Source: Terriglobia bacterium (GTDB taxonomy: Bacteria; Acidobacteriota; Terriglobia; Bryobacterales; Bryobacteraceae). Taken from it: a stretch of DNA of 39,848 nucleotides. The notes under the pieces are model-generated. The model saw only the letters and a list, made by a program, of their open reading frames with translations, ran no database searches and had not been told where the DNA came from. How positions within the stretch are numbered: the stretch's first letter is position 1; each line of letters begins with the position of its first letter. The position numbers and the translations under genes are program-made. The stretch covers positions 1 to 39,848 of the forward strand of contig JANYJA010000122.1 of the NCBI GenBank assembly GCA_025358575.1. The letters run 5' to 3'. Shown here piece after piece: positions 1-7,155 of this stretch.

Positions 1-675
1 GTGCGTCTGGATGCGCAGAATGGCGCGATTACACAGTGGTTGTACCGGGATCCGGAGCGAGCCGTGGAACGCATGACGGAGACCGAAGGGTTTCCACTAA
101 CCGGTCGCGAGATTGTGCTCACGCCGCCGCTCACCGAAGAAGCCGTGCGCGCGCTGCGCGTGGGCGATGTGGTTCTGATTTCAGGCGAGATGTATACGGG
201 GCGCGACGCAGTGCATGCCTACCTGATGAAGCACGAGCCGCCGGTGGATTTGCATGGCGCCGCGCTGTATCATTGCGGGCCGGTCATGCTGAAAGAAGGG
301 GACGAGTGGAAGGTGAAAGCCGCGGGACCGACGACGAGTATCCGGGAAGAGCCGTACCAAGCGGATGTGATCGGGCGTTATGGTGTGCGCGCAGTGATCG
401 GCAAGGGCGGTATGGGACCGAAGACGCTGGCGGCGTTGCAGGAGTTCGGAGCGGTGTATCTGAATGGCATCGGCGGCGCGGCGCAGTATTACGCGAGGTC
501 GGTGGAGAAGGTGCTCGGTGTGCACTTAATGGATTTTGGAATTCCAGAAGCGATGTGGCATTTGCGGGTGAACCGGTTCGTGGCAATCGTGACGATGGAC
601 GCGCACGGGAATAGTCTTCACGCAGAGGTGGAACGCGCAACGGGCAGGCGTTTGAGCGAGTTCCAAAATGTTTGA
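1..675 (+). CDS. Class I (Fe-S) fumarate hydratase, C-terminal/beta region, probably 5'-truncated by the window edge
   Basis: This is the beta part of an oxygen-sensitive class I fumarase or of the related L-tartrate dehydratase, which hydrates fumarate to malate in the TCA cycle. From about residue 38 the protein follows the beta domain: a PLTEEAVRALRVGDVVLISG stretch, then YTGRDAVHAYL, the GKGGMGPKT glycine loop and NGIGGAAQYYA. The roughly 37 residues before the domain are not part of the usual beta subunit. They look like the end of the alpha domain, so the open frame probably continues upstream into a single-chain alpha-beta enzyme; the GTG at base 1 need not be the start. A separate beta subunit remains possible. 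The stop lies 24 bases before tRNA-Phe. Fumarase versus tartrate dehydratase cannot be separated from this fragment; the family assignment is firm. Confidence 0.85.
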   Translation: MRLDAQNGAITQWLYRDPERAVERMTETEGFPLTGREIVLTPPLTEEAVRALRVGDVVLISGEMYTGRDAVHAYLMKHEPPVDLHGAALYHCGPVMLKEGDEWKVKAAGPTTSIREEPYQADVIGRYGVRAVIGKGGMGPKTLAALQEFGAVYLNGIGGAAQYYARSVEKVLGVHLMDFGIPEAMWHLRVNRFVAIVTMDAHGNSLHAEVERATGRRLSEFQNV

Positions 676-677
676 TC

Positions 678-686
678 TGGTAGAAT
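678..686 (+). promoter_or_regulatory. Extended -10 promoter candidate for tRNA-Phe
   Basis: TGGTAGAAT is an extended -10 element (TGn followed by TAGAAT), with its last base 13 bases before the first base of the tRNA. No convincing -35 box was seen, which is acceptable for an extended -10 promoter. It sits right after the fumarase stop codon. Confidence 0.35.
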
Positions 687-699
687 AAATTTTCCCTTC

Positions 700-775
700 G
701 GCCAGGTAGCTCAGTCGGTAGAGCGCAGCCCTGAAAAGGCTGGCGTCGGCGGTTCGATTCCGTCCCTGGCCACCA
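700..775 (+). tRNA. tRNA-Phe (anticodon GAA)
   Basis: A full cloverleaf can be drawn. The acceptor arms GGCCAGG and CCTGGCC pair perfectly, and the D arm starts GCTC...GAGC. The anticodon stem CAGCC/GGCTG encloses loop CTGAAAA with anticodon GAA, and the T arm is GGCGG-TTCGATT-CCGTC. The discriminator A is followed by a genome-encoded CCA. The last 15 bases plus two following A's are repeated at 3164-3180, so this gene looks like an integration site that was regenerated by an incoming element. Confidence 0.97.
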
Positions 776-777
776 AA
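761..777 (+). repeat. attL-like copy of the 17-bp direct repeat (tRNA-Phe 3' end)
   Basis: CGTCCCTGGCCACCAAA covers the tRNA-Phe 3' acceptor strand, CCA tail and two further A's. The identical 17 bases recur at 3164-3180 in the same orientation. Such duplications of a tRNA 3' end are the usual trace of site-specific integration. No integrase gene lies between the copies. Confidence 0.6.
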
Positions 778-1339
778 CGCCTTAACGACTTGCACGGAAC
801 TCCTTCGAGAAATTGGTTCGCGTGGAGTCCAAACCCGGCTGAATGAAAAACGCGGTTCTATTTGAGACACCTCTCGCACTTACATTCCCGTGGTACCCAT
901 GTTCGCGCCCCTAATCGATTGATTAGTAAATAGGTTGGTACTCGTGGCAGGCATGGTAGGCGTTTCCCAATTGTTTTTCGCTGTGAAGACAATTTGAACT
1001 CCCCTATATAGGGACCCTGGCTCAAGCCCATCGTTAGTTAAATATGGTTGTCTTTGTTGCCGACATTTGCCGCGGGTGACTGCCACGGTCCGATGGGCGT
1101 CTGCTGCGATGAACTGAATAATGAGTTGCACCGGGTCAGAAGTCGCTGGGTTCCCTTGTGCTTCTCGCATCCGGGGCGGAAGTATTGACCGGACGACTCT
1201 TGTTGGGTGGCCGTGGGTTTGACATCGTTCGCGGCCTCCTTGACCGCAGCAGCGGCGGGATCCTACGCCCATGTATACTGGCGACGTGCCGTTGATGAAT
1301 ACTCTCTTTCATAGGACCAAGAGTGGCGTGAGGATCGCA
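776..1339. other. 564-bp stretch with no recognised gene
   Basis: No recognisable protein, RNA or transposon end was found here. A minus-strand open frame of 130 codons (880-1272) exists, but its translation is low in complexity and matches no family known to me. A perfect 12-bp palindrome CCCTATATAGGG lies at 1002-1013. The composition looks more AT-rich and irregular than in neighbouring genes. This fits decayed DNA brought in with the element flanked by the tRNA-Phe repeats. Confidence 0.4.
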
Positions 1340-2941
1340 ATGAGAGTGTGCACGCGATTCCTTGTCGCGACACTCTTGGCGGCATCAGTGGCGCTTGGTC
1401 AAAACCATGAAATAAGGCCTTCGATCGAGAAATCGGTGGCATTGTACAAGGGACTTGGTCCGTGGCACCATACCATTTCCACGAATAACGCTGAGACTCA
1501 GCAATTCTTCGATCAGGGCTTGGCGTTACTCTACGGCTTCAATCGGTACGAGGCGCTGCGATCTTTCAAGAGAGCCTCGGAGCGCGACCCTTCGGCCGTA
1601 ATGCCTTACTGGGGGATGGCCGCAGCCCAAGGGCCATACATTAACATGGATGGGGACCCGAGCTTCGATTTGAAGGCTGCCTGCGCCGCAGTGGAAGCGG
1701 GCCGCAGGGCCATTGGCTCAGGGACAGAGAGGGAACGCGGATATCTGGAGGCGATGACTGCGTGGTGTCCGGAATATCGCGAAGTGGACTATTGGCGCGC
1801 AATGAAAGCTTTGGCTGAAAAATGGCCCGACGATCTAGACGCACAAACTTTGTATGCCGAATCCCTGATGATTCCGCAACGGTGGAAGTGGTACGGTGCC
1901 GATGGGCGTCCCGCGCAAGGTGTTCGGGAGGCGGAACGTTTGCTGGAAGGCGTCCTGCGGCGGTGGCCGGAACACCCTGGTGCAAATCACTATTACATTC
2001 ACGCAGTGGAATCGTCGTCGACTCCGGAGCGGGCGATTCCAAGCGCGCAGCGATTGATGGGCGTCGCGCCGTCGGCAGGGCACATGGTCCACATGCCGGC
2101 TCATATCTGGCTCGTGCTGGGCGAATACGGACTAGCGGCTGAGGTGAACGAACGCGCCTCCGCCGTGGACCGCGAGTACATCTCGGCCACCAATGTCACG
2201 ATGGGGTCGTACACACCTTATTACCTCCATAATCTGCACTTCGTTGTGTACGCGCGCTCGATGCAGGGGTATCGCGCCGAGACCGTGAAAGCGGCCGACG
2301 CGATCAACGATGCGGCGGCCCCGATGGCGGACGCGATGCCGGAGATGGCGGATTATTCACTTGCTCAAGCCTTGTTAGCGCGGGTGCGCACTCTGGCATG
2401 GGACGAAGTACTAAAGATGCCGCAGCCCGCAGACAAGCTGCCGATCACAGCGGCTATGTGGCACTATGGCCGCACACTAGCGGCACTGGCGAAGGGTGAT
2501 CGAGAGGGGGCGGGGAGAGAGCGGGCTTTGTTTGGCCAAGCTGCTGGCAAGGTCCCCGCGGAGACACATTGGGGAACGAATCAGGCCGGCGCAGTGATGA
2601 AGATAGCGCACGAAGTCGTGGCGGCGCGGTTCGGCGAAGATTCAATCGCGCACTGGTGGAAGGCCGTGAAGATTCAGGACGGCTTGACCTATGACGAGCC
2701 GCCGGCGTGGTATTACCCGGTGCGGGAATCCCTCGGTGCGGAACTGGTTCGGGAGGGGCGGTCCGCAGAGGGTGAGGCTGTACTGCGCGAGGGCTTGCGG
2801 AGGTCGCCCCGGAACGGGTTTATGCTTTTCGGGCTGTTGGAGTCTCTGAAAGCCCAGGGTAAAGATGTGGAAGAAGTCAGGAGAGAGTTTGAACGGGCTT
2901 GGGCCAAGGCTGACGTTCAGTTGAGCCTGGGTATTTTGTGA
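1340..2941 (+). CDS. Secreted TPR-repeat protein
   Basis: The chosen ATG at 1340 is preceded by GAGG about 8 bases upstream and gives a clear signal peptide (MRVCTRFLVATLLAASVALG, cleaved near Gln21). The frame is open back to an ATG at 1271, but that longer version would bury the signal. The mature protein of about 510 residues is alpha-helical with degenerate tetratricopeptide units, for example around QFFDQGLALLYGFNRYEALR, where acidobacterial periplasmic TPR proteins begin. Further units lie at the C-terminus (EAVLREGLRRSPRNGFMLFG). It should act outside the cytoplasm as a binding scaffold; no catalytic motif is visible. It is the only convincing gene between the two tRNA-Phe repeats, so it may be cargo of a former element. 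Confidence 0.75.
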   Translation: MRVCTRFLVATLLAASVALGQNHEIRPSIEKSVALYKGLGPWHHTISTNNAETQQFFDQGLALLYGFNRYEALRSFKRASERDPSAVMPYWGMAAAQGPYINMDGDPSFDLKAACAAVEAGRRAIGSGTERERGYLEAMTAWCPEYREVDYWRAMKALAEKWPDDLDAQTLYAESLMIPQRWKWYGADGRPAQGVREAERLLEGVLRRWPEHPGANHYYIHAVESSSTPERAIPSAQRLMGVAPSAGHMVHMPAHIWLVLGEYGLAAEVNERASAVDREYISATNVTMGSYTPYYLHNLHFVVYARSMQGYRAETVKAADAINDAAAPMADAMPEMADYSLAQALLARVRTLAWDEVLKMPQPADKLPITAAMWHYGRTLAALAKGDREGAGRERALFGQAAGKVPAETHWGTNQAGAVMKIAHEVVAARFGEDSIAHWWKAVKIQDGLTYDEPPAWYYPVRESLGAELVREGRSAEGEAVLREGLRRSPRNGFMLFGLLESLKAQGKDVEEVRREFERAWAKADVQLSLGIL

Positions 2942-3163
2942 GGTTGGCGTTTAGTTCCTGACCGACGTTCTATGATCTGAAGTCGGATCGACTACACCAT
3001 CCTTCCCAATTGCCGGAACGCATTTGTACGTCGCTTCTTTCGGCACCAGCTGCTTGACCGTTAGTGAGGAAAATATCGGCGCGTGCGATGCCGCTGCCGC
3101 TCGGAACGCGACAAAGGTCCGCCCAAAGGCACTGCGGAAGCAGAATGGCGCGTGAGCACCTCA

Positions 3164-3180
3164 CGTCCCTGGCCACCAAA
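3164..3180 (+). repeat. attR-like copy of the 17-bp direct repeat
   Basis: This is an exact second copy of CGTCCCTGGCCACCAAA from the tRNA-Phe 3' end. Bases immediately before it (tca) and after it (ttc) differ from those around the first copy, so the identity is limited to the repeat. It ends 17 bases before the inverted repeat of the ISL3-like element. Confidence 0.6.
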
Positions 3181-3197
3181 TTCCGGCTCTACGCACA

Positions 3198-3209
3198 TAA
3201 TGGGGGCAA
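3198..3209. repeat. Inverted repeat of the ISL3-like element (left)
   Basis: TAATGGGGGCAA is the exact inverse complement of 4228-4239. It lies 18 bases beyond the transposase stop codon. Confidence 0.7.
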
Positions 3210-3227
3210 GCTCCGCTGGTGACGGAT

Positions 3228-4184
3228 CTAAGAACACATTACCCTAACTCTCAAACGGTAGTTCTGGAAATTCCTGAAACAGTAGGCCTGACGCTGGAGG
3301 ACTTCCATTTTGGTGTGGAAACTCTCGGTAATTCCGTTGTTGCGGGTGAAGCGCCACATGGTCGCGATCTCCTCGCCAGGCGTGCAAGGTATTGCCGAGC
3401 TGGACCAGTGGCGCGAACCCGCAACAACGGAGCGCGGTTACGTCGCGGAGAAACCGTGCGCCAACCGCCGGCATCTTTTTTGGGTCTGATGTTTCTCCAG
3501 CAGTGTGTCGGAGAGCCTCTGTTTGAAGGCGTAGATTGACTCCAGCGCCGGAATCTCTCGCAGATACGCCGATAGCCTTTCGTGCTGCTGGACGGTAAGA
3601 TTATGGCGATGACGCCGCATCAGTGAGAGCAGACCGCGATGCTTTGACCCCACCGGATCGATGTCTTTCCAGCAGGCCAGGAAATGGTGATTGACGGTGC
3701 GGATGGCTGCGGCCGAGCACGTCATCATGCACCTTGTAGTTTTTCAGATCGCAGAAGGTGGTGGTGTAGCCGTGCTTTCTGGTGAAGAAGTGTTCGTCGA
3801 TTCCCAGAATCTGCGGGCATTGCGGACTGAGGCTCTCTCCGGCCAGCAGTCTCAGATACCAGCCGAACCAGCGCTCGACAGTAGCGCTGGAGAGCCGCTC
3901 GCGTTTTCCCAGCAGGATTTCTGGAAAACGCTGCCAAAAGCTGCGGCCGCAGGCCCGGCAGAGCCATTTCCTTCTCTCCAATTCGAGCACGCACCCCCGC
4001 ACTCCCCAGCTTTCATGCCGCGGGTGCCGTATCCGCCGGTCTTTTAGCCGCAGCCTCTTCTCCCCGCAATGCGGAAATGAAACCTACCCAAGAAAGCGCA
4101 CCGTGATGCGCACCTTGCCCTTATCTCTTCCACCGCTGTAACCTGATACTCAGGCAAGCCCAATAACGCTTCTGAACTGATCAA
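3228..4184 (-). pseudogene. ISL3 family transposase, disrupted
   Basis: Joined across frames, the minus strand gives an ISL3 transposase. It starts ISSEALLGLPEYQVTAVEE near a TTG at 4184. A zinc-finger part follows (HCGEKRLRLKDRRIRHP, then RKWLCRACGRSFWQRFP), then the start of the DDE domain (ILGIDEHFFTRKHGYTTTF). The C-terminal part has NHHFLACWKDIDPVG, MRRHRHNL, LVQLGNTLHAW and the end FRNFQNYRLRVRVMC. Damage is extensive: a frameshift and an in-frame TAG before the zinc finger, and a loss of roughly 50 codons around 3725. That loss removes the region expected to hold the second catalytic Asp. At least two more frame changes occur near 3440-3480 and 3385. It cannot encode an active enzyme. 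Confidence 0.88.
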
Positions 4185-4227
4185 AACATTACCTGGCAAG
4201 TATGTTTTACCAGTCAGCAGCGGCGCG

Positions 4228-4239
4228 TTGCCCCCATTA
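4228..4239. repeat. Inverted repeat of the ISL3-like element (right)
   Basis: TTGCCCCCATTA is the exact inverse complement of 3198-3209. It lies 13 bases before the end of the YdeI-like gene, so the element inserted just behind that gene. Confidence 0.7.
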
Positions 4240-4252
4240 ACGAGCTAGAGCC

Positions 4253-4813
4253 TCATCGCAGCCGGATTCCATCCCCCGACTTCGAAATTAAGGTGGTCAG
4301 TCGCGCGGTTCTCGTCTTTTGTTTCTTGGCACTGACCACCCACCAGATCAAGGTCTGTCTATAGGAGGGCGGTTGGGCCTGAAAGAAGGTCCATGCCGCT
4401 GGATTCGCCCGGAAAATTTCCTCAAATTTCTCGTCGAGCCGCGCCTCCTTGTTTTGCTCATACGCGTAAATTCCGGTTCGTGGCGCGGAACGAATCTGAA
4501 AGGCCTGAAGGCCCGTGGGCTGCATTAGGCCCGTTTCAATCAGTTCGCCAGCGCGTCTCAAGTTGACGCTGCTCCAAATGCTGCGATTCCGTCGCGGGGT
4601 GAAGCGGATCATATAGCGCGAAGTATCCACCGACTTGCGGATGCCGTCGATCCATCCGAAACATAGTGCCTGGTCGACGGACTCAGTCCACGTGACGCTC
4701 GGTTGTCCCGCACCCTTTTTATGGAATCCGATCCAAAGCTCTGGGACGTCGGCGTGATGCTTGCGGAACCATTCGCGGAGTTCGGCGGGTGACGCGAAGT
4801 ATGTAGGATTCAT
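4253..4813 (-). CDS. YdeI/OmpD-associated family protein
   Basis: This 186-residue soluble protein matches the YdeI/OmpD-associated family, whose biochemical role is not established. Visible hallmarks are FASPAELREWFRKHH near the N-terminus, ELWIGFHKKG, the conserved VDQALCFGWIDGIRKSVD segment (about residues 45-63) and RFTPRRNRSIWS. The C-terminal helical part has the usual basic run (SAKKQKTRTARLTTLI). Length is normal for the family, and the gene looks intact despite the insertion sequence abutting its 3' end. The ATG at 4813 is 23 bases from tRNA-Ser, which runs the other way, so the two share a short divergent promoter region. Confidence 0.85.
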   Translation of the reverse strand: MNPTYFASPAELREWFRKHHADVPELWIGFHKKGAGQPSVTWTESVDQALCFGWIDGIRKSVDTSRYMIRFTPRRNRSIWSSVNLRRAGELIETGLMQPTGLQAFQIRSAPRTGIYAYEQNKEARLDEKFEEIFRANPAAWTFFQAQPPSYRQTLIWWVVSAKKQKTRTARLTTLISKSGDGIRLR

Positions 4814-4836
4814 CGGGATCAGCTAAGATAATGGTC

Positions 4837-4926
4837 GGAGGAATGGCCGAGTGGTTGAAGGCGGCGGTCTTGAAAACCGTTAGCGGGGTAACTCGCTCGG
4901 GGGTTCGAATCCCTCTTCCTCCGCCA
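4837..4926 (+). tRNA. tRNA-Ser (anticodon UGA)
   Basis: Acceptor arms GGAGGAA and TTCCTCC pair perfectly and are followed by discriminator G and an encoded CCA. The anticodon loop CTTGAAA carries TGA. The long variable arm (TAGCGGGGTAACTCGCTC) is typical of serine tRNAs, and the T arm GGGGGTTCGAATCCCTC is present. A weak TAAGAT -10 element lies at 4824-4829, upstream of the gene. Confidence 0.97.
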
Positions 4927-4940
4927 ATTTTACTCATTCC

Positions 4941-5429
4941 CTAATCGCGCCGGAACGCCAAAATGTTGGCTGTGAATACGTACACCGTTTCCCGTTTTTG
5001 ATTGCGCGTGGTGCTTCTCACAATCACGATACCTTGTTTCGGCTTGGACTTCGATGGACGAATTTCTAGAATTTCACTATCCACTGTGAGAGTATCTCCG
5101 GGCCGGGTTGGATTGGGCCACGCGATCTCGCCGCCCAATCCAATCAAACCGTTCGCGAACGGCAAACCGCTGGTTACTAGAAGACGCATGGTGACAGCGG
5201 CGGTGTGCCATCCGCTCGCAGCCAATCCTCGAAAAAGACTCGCTTGCGCGGCGGATTCATCCAGGTGAAATGGCTGCGGGTCAAACTCTGCCGCGAAAGC
5301 TTTGATCCGGCTCTCATCCATGAGGTACTCGCCGGAATGAAAAGTCTGACCCACTCGAAAATCGTTCAAGAATAGTGGTTCGGGGGACTCACTTTCCGCG
5401 TCCTTTGGCATGCCGTGCAACATAGGCAC
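4941..5429 (-). CDS. MaoC family (R)-specific hydratase/dehydratase
   Basis: This 162-residue hot-dog-fold protein probably hydrates or dehydrates an acyl-CoA or a related thioester. The hydratase signature is clear at about residues 45-75: FAAEFDPQPFHLDESAA, with the Asp and His in the places of the catalytic pair, then FRGLAASGWHTAAVTMRLL. Later come the core strands GLGGEIAWPNPTRPGDTL and the C-terminal TANILAFRR. An internal ATG (residue 7, MPKDAES) is a possible alternative start. The gene diverges from the lipid kinase gene with 23 bases between start codons. The substrate cannot be told from sequence. Confidence 0.88.
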   Translation of the reverse strand: MPMLHGMPKDAESESPEPLFLNDFRVGQTFHSGEYLMDESRIKAFAAEFDPQPFHLDESAAQASLFRGLAASGWHTAAVTMRLLVTSGLPFANGLIGLGGEIAWPNPTRPGDTLTVDSEILEIRPSKSKPKQGIVIVRSTTRNQKRETVYVFTANILAFRRD

Positions 5430-5452
5430 AGTATAATTAGTGCGGAAGCAGG

Positions 5453-6331
5453 ATGCCGTCCCGGATCAGTATAATTTTAAACACTTCGGCAGGGACGAGT
5501 GGCGAGGGCGACGCGACGCCCAAAATCCGCGAGCTGCTTCCTGACGCGAACGTAATCATGCCCCCACAAGGCTCCGACTTCACCCAAGCGGCCCTTGATG
5601 AAATAGCCCGCGGGTGCGACACTCTTGTTGCAGGCGGCGGCGATGGCACCCTCAACGCCGTTGCGACTGCGGCCGTCGGCACAGAAGTCGCCTTCGGAGT
5701 GCTTCCACTCGGCACCTTAAATCATTTCGCGCGCGATGTCGGGATTCCCTCCGATCTTGAAGCGGCCTCCAAGATTATTCAGCAGCGCCACACGCGCTGC
5801 CTCGACGTCGGCCAAGTGAATGGCCATATTTTCCTGAACAACTCCAGCCTCGGGCTCTATCCTAGTATCGTCCGCCAGCGTGACCGGCGACGCAAATTCG
5901 GCAGCAGTAAATGGGTAGCATTCGCGGCGGCGACTCTTTCATCCCTTCGCGCCGCTCCGTTTCTCGACGTGGAGATTCAAGCCGCCGGCAACCACTTGCG
6001 ACGCTTCACTCCCTTCGTTTTCATTGGAAATAACGATTACCAGATCGACGGCCTCCGTCTCGGCCAGCGCGATGGTCTGGATGCCGGACATCTGGCCATC
6101 TACGTGGCACACCGCACCGGCCGCGCGGGTCTCGTCCGATTGGCTCTTCGTGCGCTCATCGGCCGCCTCAAAGCCGACAAGGATTTCGACGTTCTCCAGG
6201 CTACTGAGATTCGGATCGAAACCAGACGTTCGCGTCTGAGGGTGGCGACCGATGGCGAGGTGCGGGCCATGGAGACGCCGTTGTGTTATTCAATTCGCGC
6301 GGGCGCGTTGCGCGTCATTGTCCCGGCCTAA
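5453..6331 (+). CDS. Diacylglycerol kinase family lipid kinase
   Basis: This is a DagK/YegS-type lipid kinase of 292 residues that transfers phosphate from ATP to a diacylglycerol or sphingoid-like lipid at the membrane. The nucleotide-binding motif GGGDGTLNAV is at residues 61-70, preceded by DTLVA. The family motif LPLGTLNHFARDVGIP follows. The second domain shows NNSSLGLYPSIV and the late ATDGE, as in active members. It starts 23 bases from the divergent MaoC gene. It is followed after two bases by the metallophosphoesterase gene, which in turn overlaps the propeller gene; the three are likely co-transcribed. The lipid substrate is unknown. Confidence 0.9.
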   Translation: MPSRISIILNTSAGTSGEGDATPKIRELLPDANVIMPPQGSDFTQAALDEIARGCDTLVAGGGDGTLNAVATAAVGTEVAFGVLPLGTLNHFARDVGIPSDLEAASKIIQQRHTRCLDVGQVNGHIFLNNSSLGLYPSIVRQRDRRRKFGSSKWVAFAAATLSSLRAAPFLDVEIQAAGNHLRRFTPFVFIGNNDYQIDGLRLGQRDGLDAGHLAIYVAHRTGRAGLVRLALRALIGRLKADKDFDVLQATEIRIETRRSRLRVATDGEVRAMETPLCYSIRAGALRVIVPA

Positions 6332-6333
6332 TC

Positions 6334-7155
6334 GTGCGCACACTCGTTCACATCTCCGATATTCATTTCGGAAGAGTGGACAACGCCACCGTAGCGCCTT
6401 TGCGTCGCGCCATTGAGGCCTGCCAGCCGGATCTGGTGGCGATTTCCGGCGACCTGACACAACGCGCGCGCACCGGTGAGTTCCGCGAGGCTCGCGAATT
6501 CCTGGGCTCGCTTCCTTCTCCTCAAATTGTCGTTCCTGGAAATCACGACATACCAATGCACAATCTCTACGCGCGTTTTGTTCACCGATTGGACAAATAC
6601 CAGCGTTACATTACGCAGGATCTTGAGCCGGTGTTTGCCGATGAGGAAATGGTGGTGGTCGGCATCAACACCGCTCGCTCTGCCACCATCAAAAACGGCC
6701 GCATCAACACTTCGCAGGTGGGCCGCATGCAAAAAAGACTGTGCGCAGTGGAGGCGCCCATCGTCAAAGTAGTGGTGACCCATCATCCCTTTGACTTGCC
6801 AAACGGATTTCAGAATCGCGATCTGCTCGGGCGAGCCGCCGAAGCCATGCCGGGTCTGGCGAAGTGCGGGGCGGATCTGTTTTTGTCCGGGCATCTCCAT
6901 GTTGGATTCACCGGCAATACGGCCGTCCGTTATGCCATCGCGGGACACGCCGCGTTGATAGTGCAAGCTGGGACCGCCACCTCAACTCGCGGGCGTGGAG
7001 AGCCCAACTCATTCAACGTCATCCGAATCCATCACCCTCAAATCGAAGTAGAACGACTGACGTGGGAGTCGAGTGCTTGCGATTTTCGCCGTTCACACAT
7101 CCAGAAGTTTCATCGCGGAGAGCATGGATGGGCCGAATTGAAAAGTGCCTTATGA
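6334..7155 (+). CDS. Calcineurin-like metallophosphoesterase
   Basis: The GTG at 6334, two bases past the upstream stop, places the first metal motif at the N-terminus: HISDIHFG with Asp and His ligands. An ATG at 6283 would add 17 unlikely residues inside the lipid kinase gene. The full set of metallophosphoesterase motifs is present: DLVAISGDLTQ, VVPGNHDIP, VVTHHPF and FLSGHLHVG. This supports a two-metal phosphatase or phosphodiesterase of about 273 residues without signal peptide or membrane segment. Similar proteins act on cyclic nucleotides or phospholipid headgroups. Next to a lipid kinase, a lipid or phosphomonoester substrate is possible but is only an inference. The stop overlaps the next start (ATGA at 7152-7155). 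Confidence 0.9.
   Translation: MRTLVHISDIHFGRVDNATVAPLRRAIEACQPDLVAISGDLTQRARTGEFREAREFLGSLPSPQIVVPGNHDIPMHNLYARFVHRLDKYQRYITQDLEPVFADEEMVVVGINTARSATIKNGRINTSQVGRMQKRLCAVEAPIVKVVVTHHPFDLPNGFQNRDLLGRAAEAMPGLAKCGADLFLSGHLHVGFTGNTAVRYAIAGHAALIVQAGTATSTRGRGEPNSFNVIRIHHPQIEVERLTWESSACDFRRSHIQKFHRGEHGWAELKSAL

Larger units (their letters stand above)
3198..4239 (-). mobile_element. Degraded ISL3-type insertion sequence
   Basis: Terminal inverted repeats TAATGGGGGCAA (3198-3209) and its complement (4228-4239) enclose a broken ISL3 transposase. Similarity continues inward, with CCGCTGGTGAC on one side and CCGCTGCTGAC on the other. The interior is about 1.04 kb, shorter than typical ISL3 elements, which agrees with the internal deletion seen in the transposase. 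No clear target-site duplication was found, so the exact ends are uncertain by a few bases. Confidence 0.8.

Noticed and set aside
880-1272. 130-codon minus-strand open frame
   Set aside because: No recognisable family, no good ribosome site, and odd composition. It is reported only as part of an unassigned stretch.
6328-6966. 212-codon minus-strand open frame inside the metallophosphoesterase gene
   Set aside because: It is antisense to a gene with all family motifs. Its translation has no recognisable domain.
6864-7151. N-terminal extension of the SBBP propeller gene
   Set aside because: It is out-of-frame coding of the phosphoesterase gene. The ATG at 7152 with a signal peptide is clearly the start.
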